Assembly: GCA_009841605.1 (NCBI GenBank)
Contig: VXLM01000022.1
Coordinates: 1 to 42,936, forward strand
Reading direction: 5' to 3'
DNA length: 42,936 nt
From: Dehalococcoidia bacterium
Lineage (GTDB): Bacteria; Chloroflexota; Dehalococcoidia; Lucifugimonadales; VXLM01
The notes under the pieces are model-generated. The model did not search any database. It had not been told where the DNA came from and was given only the letters and a program-made list of their open reading frames with translations. Position numbers and translations under genes: made by a program. Position 1 is the first letter of the stretch, and each line of letters opens with the position of its first letter. This document shows, piece after piece, positions 1 through 7,765 of this stretch.

Positions 1-1
1 C

Positions 2-238
2 ACGGAAGAGGCCGACGAATCCACGCTTGTGCCTGGCCTGTTCATCTCCGGCCCCCTTATCGAGCACCGGGGCGTGAACTTCTGCTTCATTTACAAGTTC
101 CGTCAGCGCTTTGCCATCGTCGCCGATTCGATCGCACAGCGCCTCGGAAGGGACACCACGGAAGCCGTTGCGGCCCGCCGAGCGGCGGGAATGTATCTGG
201 ACGACCTCTCTTGCTGCGTGGAGTCCTGTGCGTGCTGA
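2..238 (+). CDS. C-terminal end of a probable FAD/NAD(P)-dependent oxidoreductase (5' truncated by window)
   Basis: The frame is open from the first bases of the window and stops with TGA at 236-238, so only the last 78 or so residues are present. It contains a PGLFISGP segment followed by CFIYKFRQRF and AIVADSIAQRLG. This resembles the last segment of pyridine-nucleotide-disulphide-type flavoproteins, in which a G-P/D motif contacts FAD and is followed by a helix; the assignment is from memory of the fold and is tentative. The protein ends in an unusual cysteine-rich tail (SCCVESCAC), which could bind a metal or an Fe-S cluster or act as a redox relay. The GTG start of the downstream feoB lies inside this gene (11-nt overlap), so the two are probably translationally coupled. 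That suggests a role linked to ferrous iron, perhaps reduction, but this is inference. Confidence 0.5.
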   Translation, partial: TEEADESTLVPGLFISGPLIEHRGVNFCFIYKFRQRFAIVADSIAQRLGRDTTEAVAARRAAGMYLDDLSCCVESCAC

Positions 239-1886
239 CCGACATGACATCGATGTCGCGGCGCCTCCCACGACGCTGCTACTCGGACGCGCGAGCGTCG
301 GCAAGTCCGCGCTGGTTCGTGCCTTAGCAGGCCAGCCTGCGCGGAGCGTAAACTTCCGCGGCACCACAGTACCCTGCAGCGAGTACACGACCTCCAGCCG
401 GATTTTCGTGGACACGCCGGGGCTGCACCGCGCCTCGGATGCCGACACTGTGCGCCGCACGTTAGAGGCGCTCGAGGACACGGACGAGGTGCTGCTCGTC
501 GCCTCTGCGACCCAGCTCGACGAGGACCTTGACCTTCTACTGCCGCTCGTGCATGGGAGGCGGGCGAGCATCGCCGTGACACGTTGGGACCTCGTCGCCG
601 ACCATGCCTCCGCTCGCGAAGGGATCGTGCGCATGTCGCTGGCGACCGGACTGCCATTCGTGGTGCTCGATGCGCGCCGTCCCGATGCTGCGGCGCTCGA
701 GGAATTGCAGGCCGCCGTTGCTGCGCCCGGCACAGTCCGCCATGAGCGAACGCCGGTGCGAGCGGGGTGGCGGATCGAGCCGCGGCGCGGACTCCTCGAC
801 CACGCGGTCGCAGGTCCCGCGATAGCGGTCGCGCTCCTGGTCCTGCCCGCTCTGCTCGCCGTGCTCGGCGCGAATCAGGCCGCCGCCTGGCTTGATCCGC
901 TGGCCGTGGCGATCACGACACCCCTGGCCGAGAGGATAGAGGGCTGGCCTGGACCACTCGGGGCTGTGCTCGCCGGTGACTACGGACTGCTCACGATGGG
1001 GCCGTTGCTGTTCGTGTGGGCGGTCCCCACGGTGCTGGTCTACTCAGTGCTGATCAGCGTTTACAAGGCGAGCGGCCTCGCGGACCGCATCGGGGCGGCG
1101 CTCCACCCCCTGTTGCGGCCGGTCGGCCTGCACGGGCGCGACGTGACACGAGTGCTGATGGGCTTCGGCTGCAACGTCCCGGCAATCGTCTCGACACGCT
1201 CCTGCTCTGCCTGCACCCGGCCGACGACCGTCGGCGCGATCTCCTTCGGGTCCGCCTGCTCGTACCAACTCGGCGCGACGCTCGCAGTTTTTGCCGCCGC
1301 CGACAAGAGCAGTCTCGTTGTGCCGTACCTGGCACTGCTCGTCGCGGCGACGCTCGTCTACACGCGCCTCATCAGTCAGCCTGCCGCGCGGTCGACACTC
1401 AACACACTGCTCATCGAACCGCGCACCTTCCTCACCCGGCCGTCCTTCGCGGCAGTCGGGACGGAGGCGCGAGGGACTGTTTGGGCATTCTTCCGCACGG
1501 CGCTCCCGACCTTCTTCGCGATCGCCATGGTTGCCTCGCTCCTCGACTGGTCGGGCGTGCTCGATGCAGCAGGGGGCTTGCTGGCGCCGGCGATGGCCGT
1601 GTTCGCACTGCCGGCGGACGCGGCAATGCCGACCGTGCTCGCGGCTGTTCGCAAGGACGGCATACTGCTCCTGGCCGAGGCCGGCACCGTGGCCTCGTTG
1701 AGCGCGACGCAGCTGCTGGTTGCAACATTCCTCGCTGGAACGGTGCTGCCATGCCTGGTCGCGGCGATCACGATTGGGCGCGAACTTGGGCTACGGTTAG
1801 CGGGCAAGCTTGTCGCGCAGCAGTTCGCTTTCGCCGTCACGGTGGCCGCCACCGTCGGCTGGGCCTCAGCCGCGTTCGGGGGGTAA
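228..1886 (+). CDS. feoB: FeoB-type ferrous iron transporter, short form
   Basis: This membrane GTPase probably imports Fe(II). From a GTG start at 228 it is 552 residues, shorter than the usual 700 or more. An N-terminal G domain shows G1 GRASVGKS (residues 20-27), G3 DTPG (62-65) and a degenerate G4, TRWD (118-121), in place of NKxD. Hydrophobic segments follow, with the FeoB gate motif GFGCNVPA from residue 312 and a second Cys-rich stretch (TRSCSACTRP) just after it. Further membrane helices run to the C-terminus. The GTG start is preferred because it removes a non-conserved N-terminal extension and overlaps the stop of the upstream gene, which suggests coupling. No feoA is visible downstream; one could lie upstream, outside the window. 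The altered G4 may lower guanine specificity. Family assignment is secure; substrate is inferred from the family. Confidence 0.87.
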   Translation: MRADRHDIDVAAPPTTLLLGRASVGKSALVRALAGQPARSVNFRGTTVPCSEYTTSSRIFVDTPGLHRASDADTVRRTLEALEDTDEVLLVASATQLDEDLDLLLPLVHGRRASIAVTRWDLVADHASAREGIVRMSLATGLPFVVLDARRPDAAALEELQAAVAAPGTVRHERTPVRAGWRIEPRRGLLDHAVAGPAIAVALLVLPALLAVLGANQAAAWLDPLAVAITTPLAERIEGWPGPLGAVLAGDYGLLTMGPLLFVWAVPTVLVYSVLISVYKASGLADRIGAALHPLLRPVGLHGRDVTRVLMGFGCNVPAIVSTRSCSACTRPTTVGAISFGSACSYQLGATLAVFAAADKSSLVVPYLALLVAATLVYTRLISQPAARSTLNTLLIEPRTFLTRPSFAAVGTEARGTVWAFFRTALPTFFAIAMVASLLDWSGVLDAAGGLLAPAMAVFALPADAAMPTVLAAVRKDGILLLAEAGTVASLSATQLLVATFLAGTVLPCLVAAITIGRELGLRLAGKLVAQQFAFAVTVAATVGWASAAFGG

Positions 1887-1896
1887 CGACGATCCT

Positions 1897-2046
1897 TACT
1901 GACGGGGTCGATACGCGAATCGCATCGGAGCAGGCAGTGGCAAGCGATTCGCCCAGGGAACCGATGCCTCGCTCGGGCATGTAAACCCTGCCGGAGTGGA
2001 ACATCGTTTCCCCGATGTACGCCCACATCAGCGCCTGGCCTGAGGG
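1897..2046 (-). pseudogene. Fragment of a phytoene-dehydrogenase-like FAD oxidoreductase
   Basis: Read on the minus strand, this stretch encodes SGQALMWAYIGETMFHSG, then RVYMPERGIGSLGESLATAC. It resembles the interior of NAD(P)/FAD-dependent phytoene-desaturase-like enzymes, where a glycine-rich 'P.GGmGsL..aLa.a' segment is characteristic. There is no start codon, no Rossmann motif and no C-terminal FAD segment, so this is an internal scrap of a gene of about 500 codons. It continues in the same frame, past a TAA stop, from the LRR-lipoprotein leader copy at 2047-2148, which marks a recombination joint. It converges on feoB. Family recognition is by eye and only moderately certain. Confidence 0.45.
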
Positions 2047-2148
2047 TTAGAGGAAGCCCATGGTGAAGGCCGTGAGGAAAAACAGAAGAATCAGAGCAGG
2101 GGCGCCAAATGTCTCGGGGTGACCTTCAATCTGCTGTGGATTGCGCAC
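2047..2148 (-). pseudogene. Detached copy of the LRR lipoprotein leader (33 codons)
   Basis: From GTG at 2148 (preceded by AGGGAG) to TAA at 2047, this encodes RNPQQIEGHPETFGAP followed by ALILLFFLTAF. It is clearly homologous to the first 27 residues of the LRR lipoprotein at 2559-3863 (RNSQPIERHTQTFGAL then TLMLLILLTAC). Nucleotide similarity extends upstream through the ribosome-binding site. The lipobox cysteine is lost and the LRR domain is absent. The copy breaks off at the joint with the phytoene-dehydrogenase-like fragment. It might still be translated as a small hydrophobic peptide, but a duplication remnant is the simpler reading. Confidence 0.6.
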
Positions 2149-2149
2149 T

Positions 2150-2420
2150 TTCTCCCTGTTTCCTTTGTCTGTAATCTCTTAATGGCGTCGCTGACGACTA
2201 TTCTGTAGAACCAAGCCTCGAAGGGTCGTTGTGAGTCGAACTGTTCTGCTCGCTCGTACACGCGAAGAAATGCATTGCTGACGACATCCTCTGACTGGGC
2301 GAGATCGTGGGTAATGAGGTACGCTGCTCACAGGGCCTGGGTCTGGTACCGTCTGACCAGCGTGCCGAGGGCGGGGATGTCGCCCCGACTCAGCCGTTCC
2401 ATCTCTCGTTTGTCGTTCAT
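2150..2420 (-). pseudogene. Truncated ECF sigma factor (region 2 only) with an internal stop
   Basis: From ATG at 2420 the translation begins MNDKREMERLSRGDIPALGT and continues LVRRYQTQAL, a TGA stop at 2328-2330, then AAYLITHDLAQSEDVVSNAF, LRVYERAEQF, PFEAWFYRIVVSDAIKRL. This is the sigma-70 region 2 pattern of extracytoplasmic-function sigma factors (ED-V-AF, F--W-YRI----A). The stop sits where ECF proteins usually carry Arg, which fits a CGA to TGA change. Region 4, the -35 recognition domain, is missing; the sequence runs straight into the LRR leader copy. A functional sigma factor is not possible from this. Confidence 0.72.
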
Positions 2421-2558
2421 GCTTCAGGCCCTCTCTCATTCGGGCGACTTCACATATAGTACAAACGAGACGGCAAAAAGGTTGAGACTAATTTTCGTTG
2501 CTGCGGAAGAGCCGGTTCGGTCCCCGCAGTCAGACCTTGGCCGACAGCCAAGGCAAAC

Positions 2559-3863
2559 CTAGCAGAAAGGCCTTACGTTAAGCCCCCTACTACTGTTCGA
2601 TACGCCGCTCAGTGCCGCCGGTATGCATCCGGTCAGCTTGTTACTCTCAATCGACAGCGCCTTCAGGTTGGAGAGGTTGCCCAGTTCCTTCGGTATCTCA
2701 CCGGACAGTTGATTGTGTCCCAGCAACAGCCGTGTCAGGTTGGAGAGGTTGCCCAACTCCGCCGGGATCTCCCCGGTCAACCTGTTGTAAACAATCTCCA
2801 GGTTTTTCAAGTTGAAGAGGCCGCCAAGCTCCGCCGGGATCTCCCCAGTCAAAAGGTTGAATCTGAGGTTTAGAACCTCCAACTTGGAGAGGCTGCCCAA
2901 CTCCTTCGGTATGCTCCCACTTAACCCCCCAGCATAAGAACTGTCGGAACCGAGTAGTAGAGTCTCCAGGTCGGAGAGGTTGCCTAGCTCCCTGGGTATT
3001 TCCCCTGTTAGTTGGTTGTTGCCGAACTCCAGCCTCTTCAGGTTGGAGAGGCTCCCGAGCTCCTTAGGTAGCTCCCCGACCAACTTGTTCGATTCGAGTA
3101 ATAGCACGCTGACCCTTCCGCTTGCATCATTTGTGACTCCGTGCCATTCCCTGATTGGCCGTTCGCTCTGCCAGTTAGTGTTGTTATTCCAGTTCTCCCC
3201 GTCCAAAGCGTTGTATAGCTGCACCAGCACCTCACGGTCCTGCAACGAGTCCTCCGGCGCGCAACTGCTGCCGTGGACTTCGGCTATGTTATGCAGCCAT
3301 GCTTGGAATGCCTCGTCAATCGGGGCGCATAGTCCTGTGCTATTGTGGAAGCTGAACGATTCCAGTTCAGATAGACTTGTTAGACTTTTGGGTAGCCCGC
3401 CGGTCAAATTGTTGTCATTGATGAACAGCAATTTCAGGTTGGAGAGGTCCCCCAGCTCCGCGGGTATCTCCCCGTTCAACCGATTGGAACCGAGATCCAA
3501 ACTCGTGACTCGGCCGTCCTCGTCGGTCGTCACACGAATCCATTGAGCGAGCGGGTCATCGCTAAGCCAGCCGTCGTTTATCTTCCAGTCAGACCCGCCG
3601 GTTGCATCGTAGAGGGCTGTCAGCGCTGCTCGCTCCGGGTTGGGTGAACCCGTCGGCGCGGTCTCGGTCGGAACCGCCGTCGGGATTGCGGTTGCCGACA
3701 CGGTTCGTGCAGATGGCTCCGTTGTTGGCGTCGCCGATTCTCTTGTGGACGAGACGGACGGCGAATCGCTTTCGGTGCTGCACGCTGTGAGAAGAATCAG
3801 AAGCATCAGAGTAAGAGCGCCAAATGTCTGGGTGTGACGTTCGATGGGCTGTGAATTACGCAT
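2559..3863 (-). CDS. Leucine-rich-repeat lipoprotein
   Basis: This is a 434-residue predicted surface lipoprotein. The signal peptide ends in the lipobox LLTAC (Cys28), followed by a Ser/Thr/Pro-rich linker to about residue 75. Two LRRNT-like blocks (LTALYDATGGSDW and LVQLYNALDGENW) each precede leucine-rich repeats of the plant-like type, with the recurring pattern L..L.L..N.LTGEIPAELG.LSNL. There is one short repeat set in the first half and about six repeats in the second. The protein closes with a small Cys-containing cap (GCIPAAL...RPFC). Such proteins usually mediate extracellular protein or glycan binding; the ligand is unknown. The gene stands alone. Part of its 5' end is duplicated at 2047-2148. 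Confidence 0.85.
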   Translation of the reverse strand: MRNSQPIERHTQTFGALTLMLLILLTACSTESDSPSVSSTRESATPTTEPSARTVSATAIPTAVPTETAPTGSPNPERAALTALYDATGGSDWKINDGWLSDDPLAQWIRVTTDEDGRVTSLDLGSNRLNGEIPAELGDLSNLKLLFINDNNLTGGLPKSLTSLSELESFSFHNSTGLCAPIDEAFQAWLHNIAEVHGSSCAPEDSLQDREVLVQLYNALDGENWNNNTNWQSERPIREWHGVTNDASGRVSVLLLESNKLVGELPKELGSLSNLKRLEFGNNQLTGEIPRELGNLSDLETLLLGSDSSYAGGLSGSIPKELGSLSKLEVLNLRFNLLTGEIPAELGGLFNLKNLEIVYNRLTGEIPAELGNLSNLTRLLLGHNQLSGEIPKELGNLSNLKALSIESNKLTGCIPAALSGVSNSSRGLNVRPFC

Positions 3864-4155
3864 GTTCTTCTTACTTCCTTTCTCTGAAATCTAAACATCT
3901 GCAAGGTTCATGACATGACGATATCACAATGCCGTAAAGACAGCGAATTCGTTTCTTGTAAGTCGGTCATACACCTGATTCATCACTCGTTTCCCCAATA
4001 GGAGACGTGATTTCAGAATCAATAAAGGAAATGAGGTTCGAAGCCGCCTACCAAACAAGAACGGCTTCACGGATGTTTTCCTGTTGAGGTGTTCCTCTGT
4101 CGGGAGTATTCTATCCCGTGCCAACTGATACCTCGGATTCGTAGGAGAGACCGCA
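3864..4155. other. Intergenic region between divergent LRR lipoprotein and PhyH genes
   Basis: This 292-bp stretch separates two divergently transcribed genes and should hold both promoters. It is AT-richer than the flanking genes. A GGAGAG at 4143-4149 serves as ribosome-binding site for the PhyH gene. Bases 3864-3895 (AGATTTCAGAGAAAGGAAG on the minus strand) match the corresponding part upstream of the duplicated leader near 2150-2170. A 66-codon minus-strand reading frame (3924-4124) has no recognisable domain and I do not call it a gene. I saw no convincing hairpin. Confidence 0.4.
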
Positions 4156-4950
4156 GTGACCAGTCCGGATATTCAAAAATACCTGTTCGATCTGCACGGA
4201 TACCTCGTCATTGAGGACGTGCTAAGAGCCGACGAGGTGGCCGATTTGAACCGTCTCATCGACGAGAGCGGCCACACGTCCACAGAGGAAGTCTCCGGTA
4301 CGTTGCCCGGCGGCGGCGCGGGAGAAGAGGGAGCGGGATTCCTCGAATGGGGACAGGCTTTCACGAAGGTGCTCGATCACCCGAAGGTCATGCCCGTGTT
4401 GAGGATGGTAATGGGAGACGGGTTCCGCATCGACCACTTCTGGGGCGCGTGGGCCAATGCCGGAGCGAAGGCGCTCCACATGCATGGGGGCGTCGTGCCT
4501 TTCGTGCAGACCGACTACTACTACGTGCGCGACGGGAGGATACGCAGCGGGCTGACGAACATGGCATGGAACCTCACCGACTCAGGCGGCGAGCTCGGAG
4601 GCTTCATGGCCCTGCCGGGGAGTCACAAGTCGAATTTCCAAGTGCCCGACGAAATCAGGGAAGCGACGGAAGGATACGGCATCGACGTGCCCGAGGCGAA
4701 AGGAGGTTCCGTCTCGATCTTCACCGAGGCCCTCCTGCACGGAACGGCCCCGTGGAGCGGCAGTCACCAGCGACGCACGCTCTTCTTCAGCATGGGGCCG
4801 TCGCATCAGGCGTACTCGTGGCACCAAGCCGTGCCCCCGACGTCCGTCAAGCTGACCGAACGTCAAAGGCTGCTCTTCAGCCGACCCTCGGCACCACATT
4901 CCTTTGGCCGGCCGACCCTCTTCGAGCCGGAGTTGGAGTCAGGAAGCTAG
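4156..4950 (+). CDS. Phytanoyl-CoA dioxygenase (PhyH) family protein
   Basis: This is a 264-residue Fe(II)/2-oxoglutarate-type oxygenase of the PhyH superfamily. The GTG start at 4156 is supported by GGAGAG 6 nt upstream. A double-stranded beta-helix core is recognisable: LHMHGG (His108, His110), TDYYYVRDGRI, GLTNMAWNLTD, GGFMALPGSHKSNF, then GGSVSIFTEALLHGTAPW with the distal His195. A classical HxD pair is not obvious (HMHGG instead), as in a subgroup of marine PhyH proteins, so ligand assignment is uncertain. Soluble and cytoplasmic. Substrates in this family range from phytanoyl-CoA to osmolytes and secondary metabolites; nothing nearby identifies the one used here. It is convergent with the prs-like gene, 16 nt away. 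Confidence 0.85.
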   Translation: MTSPDIQKYLFDLHGYLVIEDVLRADEVADLNRLIDESGHTSTEEVSGTLPGGGAGEEGAGFLEWGQAFTKVLDHPKVMPVLRMVMGDGFRIDHFWGAWANAGAKALHMHGGVVPFVQTDYYYVRDGRIRSGLTNMAWNLTDSGGELGGFMALPGSHKSNFQVPDEIREATEGYGIDVPEAKGGSVSIFTEALLHGTAPWSGSHQRRTLFFSMGPSHQAYSWHQAVPPTSVKLTERQRLLFSRPSAPHSFGRPTLFEPELESGS

Positions 4951-4966
4951 CCATGGACGAGACCCG

Positions 4967-5944
4967 CTAGACCCGTACCTGTCGGGCCTCCGATGCCCAT
5001 TCCGGCCCGGCGAAGAGGCTGCTCACCGACTCGCCCCCGTGGATGCGTCGCATGGCTTCGCCCAGCAGCGGGGCCACGGACAGCACGCTCAGGTTGGGAA
5101 TGCCAGTGTCCCGATAGGATGAGACGGTGTCGGTGGTGACGAACTCCGTCACATCGGATCGGGCGCGAAAACGCTCCGGAGCGGCGCCAGTGAAGAGACC
5201 GTGCGTGCAGACGACGGATTTTCGCTTCACGCCCCGCTCGCTCAGTCTGTCCAAGATCGTGAGGATGCTCCCGCCAGTCGCGATCTCTTCGTCAATCACT
5301 ATCGCATCCTTGCCGTCAACGTCTCCTACGATCGTGTCGATGGTGACCTCAGTGTCGCTGATGCGCTGCTTGTTTCCCGCCGCGACCGGTATGCCGAGGA
5401 GGCGGCCGACGTATGCAGCGTCTTTGGCCCTGCCGAAGTCGGGAGAGACCACGACGGTGTTGGAGAGGTCCCTGTCCCGGAAGTGTCCGGCCAGAATGTC
5501 GAGCGCTTCCAGATGGTCTACCGGCACGCTGAAAAACCCGTGAACCTGGGGGACATGGAGCGTCATTGTGAGAATTCGGTTTGCGCCCGCCGTAACCAGC
5601 AAGTCAGCCGTCAGCCGGCCTGCGATTGAAATTCTCGGCGCGTCCTTCTTGTCCGAGCGGGAATATCCGTAGTACGGGATGACGGCGGTCACCCGTGACG
5701 CCGATGCACCTCGCGCCGCGTCGAGCATTTGGAGAAGCTCCATCAGGTGGTCGTGCACCGGCGGGACGAGGGGTTGGATGATGAACACATCCCTCTCGCG
5801 GCAGTTTTCCCTGAGCTGCACCTGCATACAGCCGTTGCTGAACCGGTGGATCGTTGTTGGGCTCAGAGGCACACCAAGGTGGGAGCACACGCTCTCGGCC
5901 AAATCGGGGTGCGCGCTGCCGCTGAAGACGACGATCTCTCTCAT
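4967..5944 (-). CDS. prs: Ribose-phosphate pyrophosphokinase family protein (divergent)
   Basis: The likely reaction is ribose-5-phosphate + ATP to PRPP + AMP. At 325 residues it matches the usual length. Conserved landmarks are FSNGCMQVQLRENCRERDVF (canonical FsdGE..v.i.envRg.DvFi), PYYGYSRSDKK, the catalytic His region TLHVPQVHGFF, PVDHL, and a PRPP-binding loop VIDEEIATGGS. Several normally invariant positions differ: Asn for Asp in FSDGE, Thr for Asp in DLH, and EEIATGG in place of DDMIDTGG. It may be a specialised paralogue with altered activity or regulation, so the gene symbol is provisional. The upstream minus strand contains TATACT, a possible -10. The gene is monocistronic and convergent with the PhyH gene. 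Confidence 0.8.
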   Translation of the reverse strand: MREIVVFSGSAHPDLAESVCSHLGVPLSPTTIHRFSNGCMQVQLRENCRERDVFIIQPLVPPVHDHLMELLQMLDAARGASASRVTAVIPYYGYSRSDKKDAPRISIAGRLTADLLVTAGANRILTMTLHVPQVHGFFSVPVDHLEALDILAGHFRDRDLSNTVVVSPDFGRAKDAAYVGRLLGIPVAAGNKQRISDTEVTIDTIVGDVDGKDAIVIDEEIATGGSILTILDRLSERGVKRKSVVCTHGLFTGAAPERFRARSDVTEFVTTDTVSSYRDTGIPNLSVLSVAPLLGEAMRRIHGGESVSSLFAGPEWASEARQVRV

Positions 5945-6074
5945 TGGCGATGAGCCCTCCCTGCTTGGAAAGTATAGAGTATCGCGTATGGATTCGGCGA
6001 CAAAAGGGAGGCACTCAGAAGTCCAGGGCGGCGGGCGGATTCAGGGGAACCGACGCGAGAATCTTGGAACCTTC

Positions 6075-6983
6075 CTACTCGACTCCCAGCACACTCTCCG
6101 GGGAGACCGTCGCGTACGCCATTCGGGTGATGAGGCCCACGGCCTCCATCCCCTGGACCTGGTCCTCGGCACGGTCCGAGGTGCTGAGCCCTGCGACGAA
6201 CATGGGGCCGGTGGGAAGGTAGACGATGCCCGTATCGGCTTTGATGCGGCCGCTTCCACCCGTCTTGCGCGCGGTCTCGATCTCCGGCTTCAGGTACTGC
6301 CGAATACGGTTGTCGCCCTTAACAACCTTCATCATCTCGACCATCTGCGCCGAGGCCCCCGCGCTAATCATCTCGCCCGCGTGAATCTTCTCCATGATGT
6401 CCACGAGGTCGTTGGCCGAAGCGACGTTGTTCCGCAGGTCGCTGGCGAACGGCAGGTCCTTGTCGCCGGGACCGTCGTTAAGTTCGCCGGAGCGAATGGC
6501 CTCGTCAAGCTCCTTCGAAGGCGTCTCGACGACGCCCTTCATCAGGTAGTGCCATACGCCAAGTTGCATGTTGGCGCGGGTGTTGTAGTAGCCCATCCCG
6601 TCCAGCGTCGCGTTGATCGACTCCGGCGTGAGCAGGTGGACGATCATATCCGTCGCCATGTTGTCGCTCACCCCCATCATCAGTCGACAGTAGTCGCGGA
6701 GGGTCAACTCGGGGTAGTCGCGCATGATGCTGAGCGTCCCCGTGCCGTGGCTGGAGATGTCCGTGCGCATCCGGTACCGGTCGTCGAGGGATAACTGGCC
6801 GTCATGCGCCTGACGAAAGAGCTCGATCATGATCGACACCTTGACGACCGACGCCGTCGGCAGCGGCTCGTCGGCGTTGTACTCGTACCGCAAGCCCGTG
6901 TTGAGGTCCTTGATGCACACGCCGATCCGCCCAGGAAAAGGCCTTGCGACGGCATCCATTTCTTCGGCGGGAAACGACTTCAT
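6075..6983 (-). CDS. Class A beta-lactamase-fold serine hydrolase, no signal peptide
   Basis: About 302 residues from the ATG at 6983, which follows GGATGGGGG; an alternative ATG lies 12 nt upstream at 6995 without a ribosome-binding site. All three active-site boxes of penicillin-interacting serine enzymes are present: SVVK (residues 45-48), SDN (106-108) and KTG (240-242). The arrangement is that of the beta-lactamase2 family. There is no export signal, so it is probably cytoplasmic, unlike true secreted beta-lactamases; peptide or ester hydrolysis is possible. I could not identify a convincing omega-loop glutamate. Resistance should not be assumed. It is divergent from the GNAT gene. Confidence 0.8.
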   Translation of the reverse strand: MKSFPAEEMDAVARPFPGRIGVCIKDLNTGLRYEYNADEPLPTASVVKVSIMIELFRQAHDGQLSLDDRYRMRTDISSHGTGTLSIMRDYPELTLRDYCRLMMGVSDNMATDMIVHLLTPESINATLDGMGYYNTRANMQLGVWHYLMKGVVETPSKELDEAIRSGELNDGPGDKDLPFASDLRNNVASANDLVDIMEKIHAGEMISAGASAQMVEMMKVVKGDNRIRQYLKPEIETARKTGGSGRIKADTGIVYLPTGPMFVAGLSTSDRAEDQVQGMEAVGLITRMAYATVSPESVLGVE

Positions 6984-7125
6984 GGGAACCCCCATCCGAC
7001 GAACTTGGGCGTAGTCTAGGTAGGCATGGAACGCCTGTCAAACCGTTTGGGGATTGCCAAAGGGAGCTTGTTTGTTGGCTAAAGATTCCCCTACTCTTAC
7101 TGTGAGGCATTTGCGTAGCAGTTCC

Positions 7126-7737
7126 ATGACAACTACGGAAGTACAGATCGTCGAAGGCGTTGATCGAGAGTATGTGGACAACGCGCTTCGCATTACTTAT
7201 GACGCCTTCGCTAAGAAGTTCCATATCGGCTTCAGGAACGGCGACGACTTCATTCGCCTTTTTCGAGACTCGGTCGACCCGAAAAACTGTCTCTTCGCCA
7301 CAGTCGACGGCGATCTTTGGGGTGTTTTGGCCTTCAAGACGGCCGGCCATGAGTTCTACCAACTTAGCTTGAAGACGCCTTTTGCGAAGTTCTCTCCTTT
7401 CAGGGCCTGCCTTATGCTATTCAATCTCATACTGCTTGATATTGAGGACGCCGTAGCGGCAGATGAATTTCACATTGATGTGCTCGCCGTCGTGCCTTCT
7501 TCCCGGGGCATGGGGATCGGCACGGCCTTGATGCTGCAGGCAGAGGAAAAGGCCGAATCAACGGGCAAGCGTAAGATGTCCCTGGGAGTCATCGCGGAGA
7601 ACGAGGGCGCCATTCGGCTGTACGAACGGCTGGACTACAAGACCACTCGAACTTGGCGCGGGTTCTTCGTACGACTGGCGACTCGGTCGGCAGAAGTGCG
7701 GCGTATGGAGAAACCAATTGGCGGCGACGCGTCTTGA
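7126..7737 (+). CDS. GNAT-family N-acetyltransferase
   Basis: A 203-residue protein from ATG 7126; the frame is open from 7054 but the conserved domain begins after 7126. The acetyl-CoA-binding motif A is clear (DVLAVVPSSRGMGIGTALM). It is followed by motif B-like sequence with ENEGAIRLYERLDY, typical of GNAT enzymes that acetylate an amine. A hydrophobic central segment (ACLMLFNLILLDIEDAV) fits a lid or membrane-associated helix. The substrate is unknown. The stop is 28 nt before the start of the serine hydrolase on the same strand, so the two probably form an operon. Confidence 0.83.
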   Translation: MTTTEVQIVEGVDREYVDNALRITYDAFAKKFHIGFRNGDDFIRLFRDSVDPKNCLFATVDGDLWGVLAFKTAGHEFYQLSLKTPFAKFSPFRACLMLFNLILLDIEDAVAADEFHIDVLAVVPSSRGMGIGTALMLQAEEKAESTGKRKMSLGVIAENEGAIRLYERLDYKTTRTWRGFFVRLATRSAEVRRMEKPIGGDAS

Positions 7738-7765
7738 AATTCCAAAATCAAGCAAGGAGCAAACA

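Noticed and set aside
2328-2330. In-frame TGA in the ECF sigma fragment as another selenocysteine codon
   Set aside because: The position is normally Arg, not Cys; no SECIS-like hairpin was seen after it, and region 4 of the protein is missing anyway.
3924-4124. 66-codon minus-strand frame between the LRR and PhyH genes
   Set aside because: No ribosome-binding site, no recognisable domain, and it lies in a divergent promoter region.
5679-6794. Plus-strand frame of 371 codons
   Set aside because: It is antisense to the prs-like and class A serine hydrolase genes, both with strong motifs; the frame itself has no domain.
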